Of a stretch of 64,000 bases of DNA, positions 1-29,100 are shown piece after piece. Position numbers and translations under genes: made by a program. Each line of letters begins with the position of its first letter. Within the stretch, counting starts at the first letter, position 1. The stretch is from Patiria pectinifera (lineage: Eukaryota; Echinodermata; Asteroidea; Valvatida; Asterinidae), in contig CM057134.1 of NCBI GenBank assembly GCA_029964075.1, positions 21,492,905 through 21,556,904 of the forward strand, in the 5' to 3' direction. The notes under the pieces are model-generated. The model was not told the origin of the DNA, did no database searches, and saw nothing but the letters and a program-made list of their open reading frames with translations.

Positions 1-906
1 AAATCAGCTTTGTGACCCCATGATGACCTTTGACCCCAGTTTGGTCATGTGACATGTTGGGGCTGGGCTACTGATACTTTCGACAAAGTTTGGTTGAAAT
101 AGGTGAAAATATGTAAGAGCAATAGACTCAATGTCAACGTTTTATACTAACTAACTAACGAACTAATGGAGAGACAGGATGATTTTGTTGAGCTGCTATC
201 CCGCAGCTAAACAAACAGGCAACTAGATGGACATTTCCCTGATTTCCCACTCAGATTTGACTACAGTGCAGTATCGTTTATCTGCAAGCAACTGCGCTAC
301 ATTTGAAGGGTTCTCTGCCAATGCACAATTGTATTGTTCGCTTCGGACTACGGATATGCCCACCTTAGCCCGTACGACCTTACAAGCTTGGACCAATTGT
401 CCCCTTACTCTAACACCCCTCAGTGCAAACGTATTATATCCTTGGTATTGTTAATTATTTGCTATTGGACAGCAATTACGTTTTTTGAGCTTCCTTTTTC
501 ACACTGCTTCACTCCCTCATTTCCAAAACTAGCATACGACAAATGGACCTGTAACTGATATACAAATGTACATGATGTATGGTTGCAGCGTGGACAGTCG
601 ATATTAGCTTCCCGAGGTAGGCCTATTATTGGAAGAATTAACAAACTAGTTTGTCAACTTCACTTAACGAGGAGACTAAATATCGACTATCAACACGACA
701 TCAACAGTGTTATATTTGTTTTTATACGTCACACATATTCACCAAAATTTTGTTGGGGTATACGCATCAATTATCTCGGCAAAACGTTGCCGTGGTATGT
801 CTACTACTCGCCCGTATTTTGGCGGTGCACAAATACTCGCATGTGCGCTTGTTATTACACAGCAAAATTAGTGGCTGACACATTATGGTGCAATCAAGAA
901 AACGAA
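1..906. other. Left-edge non-coding sequence
   Basis: Intron or flanking sequence downstream of the last visible MIB2-like exon. No RING-type exon (paired CxxC motifs) is seen in any frame, and no repeat structure beyond the element starting at 907. Confidence 0.5.
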
Positions 907-1563
907 CAGGGTGTGTCAAAAAAGCGGAACCCAAACCCCCCAAAAATTTAAAAAAACCAATGAAGCACCAAACATAATAATAACTGGAAAGCCAATTTCA
1001 TATTTCTTTTGGATAAAAAAAGAAATACTGAAATTGCTTAATCTGTTCAAAGAATATTACTATTTAAACGCAATGACCCTAAAACCTGTGTTGTCAAAAA
1101 AGCAGTTCAATGTGTATTCTGACTGTTTTTAAGCAACAAAGAAAATGACACAGAATACTTGTTTCAACAACTGTCAACAACTGTAGTACACAATATCTTT
1201 ATTAACAACCCTGGTTAGGCAAACAATATGATTGATAAAATACACTTTTTGAAAGACAGGCCTTCAAAAGGACTTTGTTGAATATTTTTAACTTTCAAAC
1301 TGAGGTTTTATCGCTGGTGATGTTTGAAAACAATTGTGACGACGATTCTTGAGATCGCATTTTTGGACGAAAGAGGTTTTAGGGTCATTGTGTTTAAATG
1401 GTGATATTCTTTGAACGGATTAAGCAATTTCAGCATTTTTTCCATCTAAAAGTAGCTTATGAAATTGGTTTTCTAGTCATTATTAGGTTTGGTGCTACAT
1501 ATTGTTTTAAATATGAAATATCAGTTTTGGCGTTTGGGTTCCGCTTTTTTGTGACTCACCCTG
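907..1563. mobile_element. Tc1/mariner-like MITE, copy I (ends CAGGGTG/CACCCTG)
   Basis: About 657 bp with long, imperfect terminal inverted repeats of roughly 200 bp: the left GCGGAACCCAAACCCCC mirrors a right GTTTGGGTTCCGC. No transposase frame is present. It contains the uninterrupted ACTGGAAAGCC site into which another element has inserted in the two related copies. It lies 3' of the last visible MIB2-like exon. Confidence 0.8.
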
Positions 1564-1714
1564 TATATGGTATGGATATGCCCTTTGCTCAACTTTGTTG
1601 CCCATACGCCCTTGCTGCCTGTACATTGTACGTGAATGGGGGGACTAGGTATTCACAATGAATTTTGTGGATTATTTGAAAATAAAATAAAAAAATGATA
1701 AAAAGCAATCTCAC

Positions 1715-18771
<17,057 letters not shown>

Positions 18772-20580
18772 GACGGTTTCCTCTCCGTACGGTGTTGTTG
18801 GCTTGTTAGGCTACGCGTTCCGCGATCACAAAACTCCTCCTAAAAACCGTAATCCAAATGCTTCTCGGTCTTTCAATGTATTTCCTTGTGAGAGGCGCGC
18901 CTACAGGTTATGGCCCAATATTGTTTGGAGTGTATAGGTCGTCTAGGTATATGCACTATGCAGTTTGCCCCGGGCGCGCCGGCCCCAAATAACAACAAAA
19001 ACGTACAATGCATTTACAGCCAACTGAATATGAACTTGAGTTTGCATGCATTTTGTCGCTGTTTCCGATCCTTCATCACATGCGGCCGGGCCATGCTACG
19101 CGGCGCTGGGTACCAGTGAAGGGGAATTCCCGGCTGCCACGTCGTCGCGATGCAGCCGCAACGCAAAGCGGGAAATTCCGGTCTATTTTAGTATATCAAA
19201 ATCCGGCTCCTAAAATCGTACTCCTTTCCTCTATTATTGGTTAATCCCTCGCACGCGATCAGTCAATCTCCCAATTATCATACTTAGGCATGCGCAATAC
19301 TACCAACGAGTCATCATGGAGTCGGATATTCATGAAGACCTTTCTTCGTTTGTAAACATTAGCGTCATTTTATATGGGCTGCCGCAAGCGTAAAAATTGA
19401 AGCCGTGGTTGGCAACATATTTTTCAAAAAAAAGTCCCCATAACGACCTCAATACAAAGAAAAAAGGCATGTTTAGGAATTACGTTGTAGCTTTGTTGAC
19501 AATGTTGTATTTCCAACAATCAAATAATATTTTAATTATCTGTAATAACTCTTCTTCATTTTTGCAGTGTTGGACCTTCCATAGTTTTGCAACCCGTGGT
19601 TGGCAACCAAACGTTTGCCACGTACACCTGCCCCATCAATTCACACAATTCTAAATTTAGCCTTTATTATTGTATGTTAACTCCAGGTACTTTCCAGTTT
19701 TGGGGTCAATACAAAACAAAAGTTAAGGTGGTGGTACATGGTGTTCAATATTTTGGAACAATTTTGCAGATATCCCTTTTATGAAAATGTGCACATTTAT
19801 GAAAATATGTTTATGTTTTACAACCTACATATATTAAACTAAAATGGTTTGGATTTTGCTTGTGTGTTTTTTTTTTTTTTTTGAGTTGCTGTTTGATTTT
19901 GTGTCAGTTTTCCGGGGCAGATCAAAAGACAGAGGAGCAAAAATATTAAACAAAGAAAAAACCTCATTGAAAAGTAAATAGAACACTATATGGAGCAATT
20001 TGTACCCCCAAAAAAAATCAAAAGGGAAATTTTAAAAGAGAGGCTAAACAAACAAACTTCGGCTTGGATTTTATCACCCCAGCCACCATCTTGATCTCGA
20101 CTTCAACCACCCCCATCCCCATCGCGATCGGCACATTAGCCTATATAATTGATGGCACACTCCGTGCTTGAATGTCGACACGGTTTTTGTTTTTTTTGGC
20201 AACAGACATACTTGGCCTCCGTAAAATCAAAAGGGGCGGGGGGCTGGTGCGTCTAGCCCCTAGATATAGACTAGGCGCATTGTAAAGGGTTTTGGGGCTT
20301 GGTAGTTTCATATTCCTCGTTCATATCAGAACTCTCTATATACCATTTTGGGATAAATGGTTACTGAAAACAAATTATCCGAAATCGCGAGGGGCACATT
20401 ATTTTATGCTGGAGGGGGGGGGCGCACATTTATGTCCGCAAGAGGATAGCTGTAAATGGGAGGGGGGGGGCACGATTGGACAAATTCCTGCGGAGAAAAT
20501 ACACAGATGTTACTAATTAGTTTTGATAATAGCGAATGCTAATTTGCATAAATATGCATAAAATATGTACAAAATCAGCT

Positions 20581-21112
20581 TTAAAGGGAATATACAACAT
20601 TTGCAAACATCGAAAAATAAAGCTACCAAGTTTTTACGAAATACCTTTACTAGTATGTTGGTAAATGACAGTCTCAAGCATCTTGTAAAGTTATGGCACC
20701 TGGTGTGAAGTCATTTTCAAGAAAATGGTATTTTTGTAAACATTTCCAACGGTGGTCGGCCGACCAGCGTTGGAAAAACCTAACTATTTTTCAGCTACTG
20801 CTCCAAATTTACCATTTTTTCAGTCCAAATTTTGTTTGCTATTGGTTACATGTTCATGAACGGGTGCAGGCCAGCTAGACTGGTTCCCTTGCCTTACAAT
20901 TTTCCATCATCTATAAATTGATCCATTTTATCTTTTGTGGAGTCAGGGAACCAGACTACTTGAACATTTTTGTTTTTCTTGGTTTTTCCAACCTTTTCGA
21001 ACACAAACCTTCAAAAATGTCAGTGTAACAATATTTGATCTATTATACTAACCTCTCAAAGAGTTCATTTCTGAAAATTACAGCAAAAGCCAACGATGTA
21101 CATTCCCTTTAA
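20581..21112. mobile_element. MITE with TTAAAGGGAAT termini (TTAA-flanked)
   Basis: The left end TTAAAGGGAATATACA and right end TGTACATTCCCTTTAA are inverted. TTAA at each tip is the target preference of piggyBac-type transposons. The interior contains GGTCGGCCGACCAGCGTTGG, shared with partial copies at about 50880-51123 and 63090-63524. No coding frame. Confidence 0.75.
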
Positions 21113-22839
21113 TGCATTCGTTGACCCTAAGAACATGGGTTTAGACACCTCATTTGACACATTTGGACAAATTCCTGCGGAGGTATAGATTGAGCTAACA
21201 TTTGCATATTTTGCAAAAAAAACACCATAAATTATTCATTGAAAATGGATTTAATTAATTTGTTTAGCCCCAAACATCTGTGCACCTCGATTGATAAGTT
21301 TTGATGAACTCCTGGACGAAATCGAGTAGAGATTGTTATGGCGGAAGCTAATTTGCATATTTATTGTTTTTAAACAAATGCTCAAGGGTGCCAAGGTGGC
21401 ACCCCTCGGAATATTGATCTACAAGGTCCAAATGACAAGAAAATGCAAAAACATTTTGTGTGGATCCTAATTCAAGGTCCACCTCCAAATTGGGGTTTGA
21501 CACCCGGACTACTGTCGATTCTTAATCTTCAAGTTCCGTGCAGATTCAACTCGTTCTTGCTGATGTCGACTCCGAATCCATTTTGATAGTATTCATGTTC
21601 ACTGAAGCCTTTAAAAACCTGGGCTAAAACGTTGGACTACACGGTCTCATCTCTGGCGCTGTATTTTTTCCTCCGTAAGAACTCAGTACACATAATATGA
21701 AATAATATTTTTTCATTGATTTATCGATAAATTGGTAAATAAGTATTATAATACCTGCAGAATGCATAATGACTGAATAAACGCATTGGCTAATCGGTTG
21801 TTACGTCATTCCATGTCAGTTTGATCGATTGATTCATTGACCAGGATCAAGCAAAACGCTCATACATTGCCCCTCTAGCTCTTTCTGCAATGGGTAATTT
21901 TTACTCAACATGCACATCTACGAAAAAGAATCACAGGACATACCGTTTGTTCACTAAATCATGTATTTATTTACAGATGTATCAGAGTAATTAGAATTTT
22001 AACATGATTACCAAGAAAACAATCAGAATTTTATTTACATGTAAAACTGAAGATTTTTTTTATTAATCTTGACTAAACGATACATTTTATTATTAAAAAT
22101 TTTACCTGATAGGTTTTAGTAGCACACTAGCACATATTTCGAACCAAAAAATGTTCTATCCAAAAACGGGAATTCACAATATGGGAAATCATTATGAGGC
22201 GTTTCACTCATAAATTAAAGCGTTAAGGCATGGCAACCTTTAGAAATACAATTTCAAATTGAAATGCTAGTTTTTACAATGATATGAGTTTTCAAAGGAA
22301 ACAAGTTGGCCGAGGCAACTCATTGAAAAATTTTGAAAAGTTTAAAATGAATCAGGAACGTTTTCCTTTTCATTGCAAGAGATAAGTACATACTTTTACT
22401 ACTTGAAAAAAAAATATTATTGGAAGACAAATAGACTGAAAAATGTAATTGTTTTTAAATACTTTTCCTTCACAACTCTGCAAGTGAAAGTCTAGTTCAT
22501 GGAATTTTTGGACCGGCTTTGGACTGGATTTAAAGGCAATGGAATTATTTCTTACATCCAATTCAACCTTCATTATATTCCCACCAAATTCATAAAGTTA
22601 AACTGATTAACTTATTAACTACAATACAACTTACACGAGTAATCCCGCAGCTATTATGGCGAGTGGATAGCAATAATCCAGCACAGCTTGAACGTACGTG
22701 CATTGGCGTTCTTATTTATTTATTATTAATTTCTTTCTTATTGTAACTGGGTAGCCCATTCAGTGGAATCCACTGGTCTCCCATGGGGCCCAGTAAAGAG
22801 AAGACAATGTGAAGAAATTACAGTTTTAGAGGTGGGAGG

Positions 22840-22985
22840 AAAAGCCCAGAACACTTATCCGAGGAAAAACCACGGAATCAGGTAGGGACTGAAAACCCAA
22901 TCCACATATTGGACTAGGCAGGATTCGAACCCAGGTCACAGCGGTGGAAGGCAAGGAAAGTACCGCTACGCCAACAGACTCCCCA
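22840..22985 (-). mobile_element. tRNA-derived SINE fragment, reverse orientation
   Basis: Contains the SINE body CCCAGAACACTTATCC, a CCCAATCCACATATTGGAC segment and the reverse complement of a tRNA-like B box (CAGGATTCGAACCCAGGTC), ending at the A-box side near CGCCAACAGACTCCCC. It lies just 3' of the AGXT stop codon, so it may be part of the AGXT 3' UTR. Confidence 0.7.
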
Positions 22986-23166
22986 ACGTACACCAACCTA
23001 AATGTATGTAAGTGTGAACAGGACTCTTTGCCAACCAATGATCAATCGGACCCAGTGTCACTCACAGAGGACCAGTGTTGATTTCACCAAGGGTAGGCAG
23101 AGGACAGTGTGAAAAGGCCTTATGTGAGAGTGCTTCCTAAGTTAGCCTGACTCCTCTTGGATTCAT

Positions 23167-26100
23167 CTACAATTTGGAAGCAGGAATTTGCATCCCGCAG
23201 TGGCTTAGCGCCTCCTTCAGAGCACTCAGTAGTTTCTCCACGTTGTAAGGCTGGCAGTTGTGTCCCATTAGACCAATCCGCCAAATCTGACCAGATATGA
23301 AATAAAAAAAACTTACAGCAAAGGGGGCCAATTACCAAATCTTCCTTATATGTGCCATTCAGGAACTGCAGAGAGCAACGTTTAATGATGACAGAGCATA
23401 CAGAGCATAAGTGTTAATAATTCAAGCCCCGTATGCATGTGGCATGCAGTTCAGATCAGCAATTTCCAAATGAATGAGAACAAAAATTGTCATAGATATT
23501 CATGGTTTTATAGAAATATTCATAGTTTAATAGGAAAAAGCCTCATGTTTAAAATCACCCCTAGTTTGTATTGGTCCCAGGCATACAATAATGACATACC
23601 TTTCCTGCCAGTGCCCCCAGGCCTCCAGAGATCTCAATCTTGTATCTGCAAATGTATACAAAATAAATTCCACAAGATGTTTTTACTTTCCACATACAAG
23701 ATACCAATTCCTTTTATCAAATTATGTAACTCTATAACACTGTCAATAAACCTCTGTACTGATGACGTCACACTTTGTTGTGTGCTTTCTAGCCTGCTGG
23801 GGACGACGGTAGCCTCACAAAAAGCGCACACGTAAACAAAGTGTCATGTCATCATTACAGAGGCTTATTCCAGTGCACTCATCCTACAAAGAAGCGATCT
23901 TGCTAATAACTTGCGCAAAATGTTCAACCCCTGCAATTGGTGGGGGAACACCAATTTCAACACATGTGACTCAACTGTACAAAATACCATAAGCGTGAAT
24001 TTGCCAAAGCTTTGGAAATCAGAAGGCATCAACAGGTTTGGGGGGGGGTGCTCATGCCATATTTTGAAGGGGGAGCGCTAATCAAATCCTACAATCATGC
24101 ACACTATATTACCTAATAGTGTTGAAATTCCCCCTTCTCACGAACGGCTACACCTCTGGTGGACATGTACGTTATTATTATCAATACAATTTTCAAATGT
24201 TTTCAACAGGGGGGGGTGGGAGGGAGGGAGGCTTTGACACAAAAAGCAACCCCCTCAGATCCGCGCATGGCCGGCTATAGCAAATATTTTTAGGGGTAGA
24301 CTAGACTGTTTGCATGTAATGTCACCTTCTAACATTCGATACGGCTATTTCATTTTTTTTTGGGGGGGGGGGGCAATTTGTTTGGTTTTTCTGGGGGGGG
24401 GGAGGGGGCTTAACACAAGTTATGGGGGGCTCAAGCCCCCCCCCCCCTTAGCCCACCTGTAGTACCGCGTCTGGTTACTGCATATGGAATATGAATCAGT
24501 AGACAAAAGCGGATTTAAGATACATTTGTGGGTCCCTGACACACATTAGAAAGAAAACAAAAGTTGGCCACGTTAACAGAATCTCAGTAGAAACTAACTT
24601 GTCCATCATGTACTGTGTAACCTCCTTCCAGGCCACGCCCTGAGGCACCATCACGCCGGTCACAGTGGGTAGGCGGGCTGACCGGTCCGTCACCAGTAAC
24701 GTCAGGCCCAGCTTCTCAAGCCCCGCCCACAGCATCTCAGCGCACTGCCTGTGCCGCACCCAACAGTTCTCAAGGCCTTCCTCAGCCAGCATGGCTAGGC
24801 CTTCTCTCAGCGCGTACACAGAGTGTATCATTCCGGTGTGATGGTACCTGCGACAAAAACCAAAAAAAGACAGAAACTACTGCATACAAATCTTTCAACC
24901 AATTACTCTTCTTAAATCAAGGTTTCTCAAAGGAAGAAGTCATACAGAACCTACTATTGGTTGGTCACAAAGTTTGAAGGAAAAACAAGCCAGGAAGAAG
25001 ACAGCAGAATAAAAATCATCAAAAATCAGTGTTCTCTCCCAGATTTTTATTCAGGGGAAATTAAAAATTGCAGCTTTAATCATGTTAATATAATTTGGGT
25101 TAGAAAAAAATGTCCTGTCATGACATTAGGATCACTTCTTTAACTGTTAATTACCTTCTTGGACTCTCATCACATCCCCAATAGTTCCCAAGCTCGACCA
25201 TGTCCAGGTAGAAGGAAGGCACTCTAGTTTTCCTATGCGCCATCTTCTCTCTGAAAGGATAGAGAAATTACAAAGTCTTTAAAAACGTGGCAATGCTTTT
25301 GTAAGCTTTTGATACAGAGCATTCAGAAACTGAATGACTGAGATAACACATGGCCCTTCAAACTCTTTTGTGCGAGTTGCACACAACTTTTACTTTCAAT
25401 AAGGATCTTTTGTGGTTTATTTGAAAAGTGTGTAATAAAAAGCTGTGTCCTCTTGGAGTGATTCCCGTTTGTTTTCCCAGGTTTGCAGCATTGCTAATGT
25501 TGCTAGCATCCTGACGTTGGGCGTGATCCCTGGCTACATGGTATATATGGGTTGATGGCTTCTGACTAGCGCCCCTTGAACAAAGACATTGACAAATTTG
25601 AGAACCGCAAACAGAGGGCTGGATAGCTCAGTTGGTAGAGCACTGGAACGGCAATCCAGAGGTCGCAGGCTCAAACCCCGCTCCAGCCAAGAATGAAACC
25701 AGACAGAATTGAGGCACAAAGTACTATAGTGTATACAATTTCTCAGATAAAGTACAGGCCAGCCAGCATTCCAAGACTGATGACTCCTGACGATGCAGAG
25801 TACATTTGGCTATAGTATATATGGCCATGCATTTCTCATTTTATTCAAAATTAAGAAATTGGCCAATAGAAAAGGTAATGCAGATCTGTCATGGCACACA
25901 GCAACCAATGAAATCTCAGGATCTTTGAATGAGTTGCCTTTCTTGGTTGACAAGGTCACAGTCTAACATGGCTAAATACTGTCTTTGTTCTAACAGTGCT
26001 TATCAAACCATATTGAGGTTTTTGATGATGTAATTGCCTCACATTCTACCAATCTCAAAGCATCAGACCTACAATCTAACCACAAAAACACAAATCATTT

Positions 26101-29100
26101 TCTACATACTTATGGTAGACAAGCTGATTATTTCTTTGCAGTGAAAACAATTGCATAAAATAATGATACAGTGATAATATCTTTGGGATGTGGATGGAAG
26201 TACACAATCTCATATCTTGGAGCAACTCAACTCCTATGACTTTCTTCTATGTACTGTGTACATCATCTGCATTTTATGTAAATGCAACTGACTTATATTA
26301 GGAAATCTGTTTTGAACAGTTGTGGCTCCAAATGATAACTGTAATGATAAGTGTAATTGGCAATTTTGATGCTGACCTTGCTTTCATACTGAATGAGATG
26401 GGAGCCGTGCCGGGCGGGGCACCGAGGACCTTCTGAGAACCACTGTAAATCACGTCAATACCTGAAAATAGCCAAAGACAATGTGTACAATTTGGAATTC
26501 CATGGAGTTAAGGACAGTCTGCAAACGGCAACCAATGCTATTACTGAAGCCTTAAGGGCCAATGTTGCCTAAACTAATGCATATGCTGTCAGGTCTCCAG
26601 TTTAAAGCTATAGTCCATCATTTGCAGCCATCCGAAAAGTAACTGTCGTAATTATTGTTGAAAAACAAACTTGGATGAAAGATAGTAAGGGAACTAAACT
26701 CCCTGTGAAATTTTTCTTTCCGGGAAGCTGTCATTTTGAAGTAATCAACGAAAGAAGGCATTTCCAACGGTGATTCTTAAGAAGCACCGTAGGAAAATTT
26801 AACTTAGTAGTTCGTTTTGTTATTCAGAGCAGCGCGCACAAGTATTGGAACGACGCACACGCACGCACTGTTGTTATAATTCGTCGGATCAGTGCGCGAC
26901 GTCGCGTATAGCTGCAATTCAAAACAATTCAAAATATGATTCAGTAACTTTTGATTTGAAATTGAGATCTTAGAATGCTGCTTTTCTCGGAATGTACAGC
27001 TGAAGCTTAGCTGAAACTTCATCAGGTTAGTTGCTCAGTATCCTTCATTAGATTTTGAACTCTTTTGTTGCTTCAAACGAACAAAATGCACAAATTACAA
27101 ATGATGGACTGTAGCTTTAATGGAAGCCATGCCTGGCCTTCAGTTATCTGGTCTTATAGCCTTTAGTGCCATGGAGATATTCCTCAGGACACTTGGATGT
27201 TAATGGAATTGCATTGTTGTACGATCAATGGGCGCCATATACGAACAGCCGATGACGTTTTGTTAAGACTCATCACAAACTAACTCTAGTGTGCAGGTCA
27301 TACAAATTGCCCCATGCAGAGTCTGGTTTGTGCATATAATGTGTGTTATACCATGGTATTTAAGATTGTGAAATTAAATTGGCTGAGAACTGTTCATACA
27401 GCATACTGGATGACAATCTAATGGACTCTGTGGACAAAAAAATGGTGGAGTACATCACCTTTCATCGCTATCGACGACTTTTGATTATATTTGTCCCACT
27501 GCTACTGAACTCTCAGGCCTATTTAACTCTTTTCCAAAAGTCACCAACGAGGAGATTCTTGTGCCTGGAGTGTGTATGACCTGTACATTCAAGAACTCAT
27601 TTCTATAGGCAACACAGTGTTGCCTCTGTTAGTGGTGGAGTGTACTAACATCTTTCTCAAAATTGAAAACCGATGTTTGTATTTGAAAACCAAAACAATA
27701 ATCGAATCTTACCCCATTCATCCACAAGGAGTGGCACCCCTCCCAAGGATGCAACCGTGTCAACAAACAATAGGCAGTTGTACCTGATAGTGGGTAAACA
27801 TTCAAACCATTTCAAAAGGGAAAAGTATTACACAGATCACAGCACAACAGTAATTCACTGCCCCATATGCCTCTTAGAAAATGACACTGAAACTGGGCAA
27901 TTCCAATGCATGTACATGTAGTTATCCCACTTCTGCCACCATCAACCCCTTCCTTGTCTTTTGCTAGTGTGAATACTGCTCATAAAGGTGCACAAATTCT
28001 GCTCTGATCAAAATGATGAACTGTTACTTTTGAAATTAATTTTACAGTAGCAGCATGTAAAAAATCTCTTTTGTGAGTTTGGGAGGTTCTGAAAAGAACT
28101 GGGAAACTCAACGTTTCTGAAAGTAGCCTAAGCTTCGTCGATCATCAGGAAGGCATCTCTTGACGACAGGCACAACATTCTGTCAGAAACATTGCGCTTC
28201 CCCTGCTCTTTCCAGAACCTCGCAAACTCACAAAAGAGATTTCTTACATGGTGCTACCGTAAACTTGATCCTACTTCTATTTTCACCATGCCAACATTCG
28301 CATCATATCAAACTCTAACTTCCTGGACATTTCTGGCAGGAACTTTCTTAAATCCTTCAAAATCCTCCACTTTAGTAGGAAACCAATGGTGCATTTCTTT
28401 GTACTTTCGAGGGGTATCAAGCCCACTGTAACCAGCAGCGTAGGCAATGGAGAGGTTGGGGGGGGGGGAGGGACGCACGCCCCCGTTAAAAAATCGCTGC
28501 CCCCGTCACCAACCCAACCCCTCCCTGGAATTTTGTTAGTTGTATAAGTGACCATGGTAAACAGGTTTAACAGAAATTAGGCACCCCCTCCCCCCCTAAC
28601 ATCCATCCCCCTCCCCCACCTTGGTGAAAACATTAGCTATGCCACTTATCGAATGTAGGAGTACAAAAAGGACTGTGCCACGATTTTGAAGGACATGAAA
28701 GGGCTACTCCTGCAGTAACTCTTGCAAGTTCATTGAAATTTACCTGTGACAAAGTTCTCCAACGCCTTCGAGTGGCTGAAGTGCAGTGCCTGAGGACTCT
28801 CCTTGTGTGATGAAGAATACTGATGGATTGTACCTCCTCAGCCCCTTTAAATGTGTTAGAAACAAAAGAAGAGGTTCATATTTGGACCTCAAATAAAACT
28901 ATGGGCTCTGTGCACAAGTACTTCTTCAACGGCCAGAAAATGAGAGTTGGGGCAGACCTAGGCTAGCCTTTAGTCAAGTCGCACGCGCTTACCCGGACAC
29001 GTGACGCACCCCGGATGCTGGCACGTAAAAAGACTAGTACATGTACGAGCGGCGAAGCCGCGAGGGCCTTTACCATCTCGTGGAGAGTGCTTATGTTTTT

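Larger units (their letters stand above)
18772..23166. other. Intergenic region between MIB2-like 5' end and AGXT 3' end
   Basis: About 4.4 kb without a supported coding exon. The proximal part (18772-19340) is GC-richer than the rest and should hold the MIB2-like promoter; no TATA box stands out. A segment at 19190-19340 (TATTGGTTAATCCCTC, CATGCGCA) recurs at 36380-36530. A TTAA-flanked MITE occupies 20581-21112 and a SINE 22840-22985. A cluster of AATAAA signals on the minus strand near 22712-22725 is a candidate AGXT polyadenylation site. Confidence 0.7.

Noticed and set aside
583-951. 122-codon plus-strand frame at left edge
   Set aside because: No similarity to any family that I recognise; the end overlaps a MITE terminus and there is no splice evidence.
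25617-25688. Functional tRNA-Ala gene
   Set aside because: C at position 33, a mismatched T stem and CTCAAAC T loop; similar tRNA-like heads in this window belong to SINEs.
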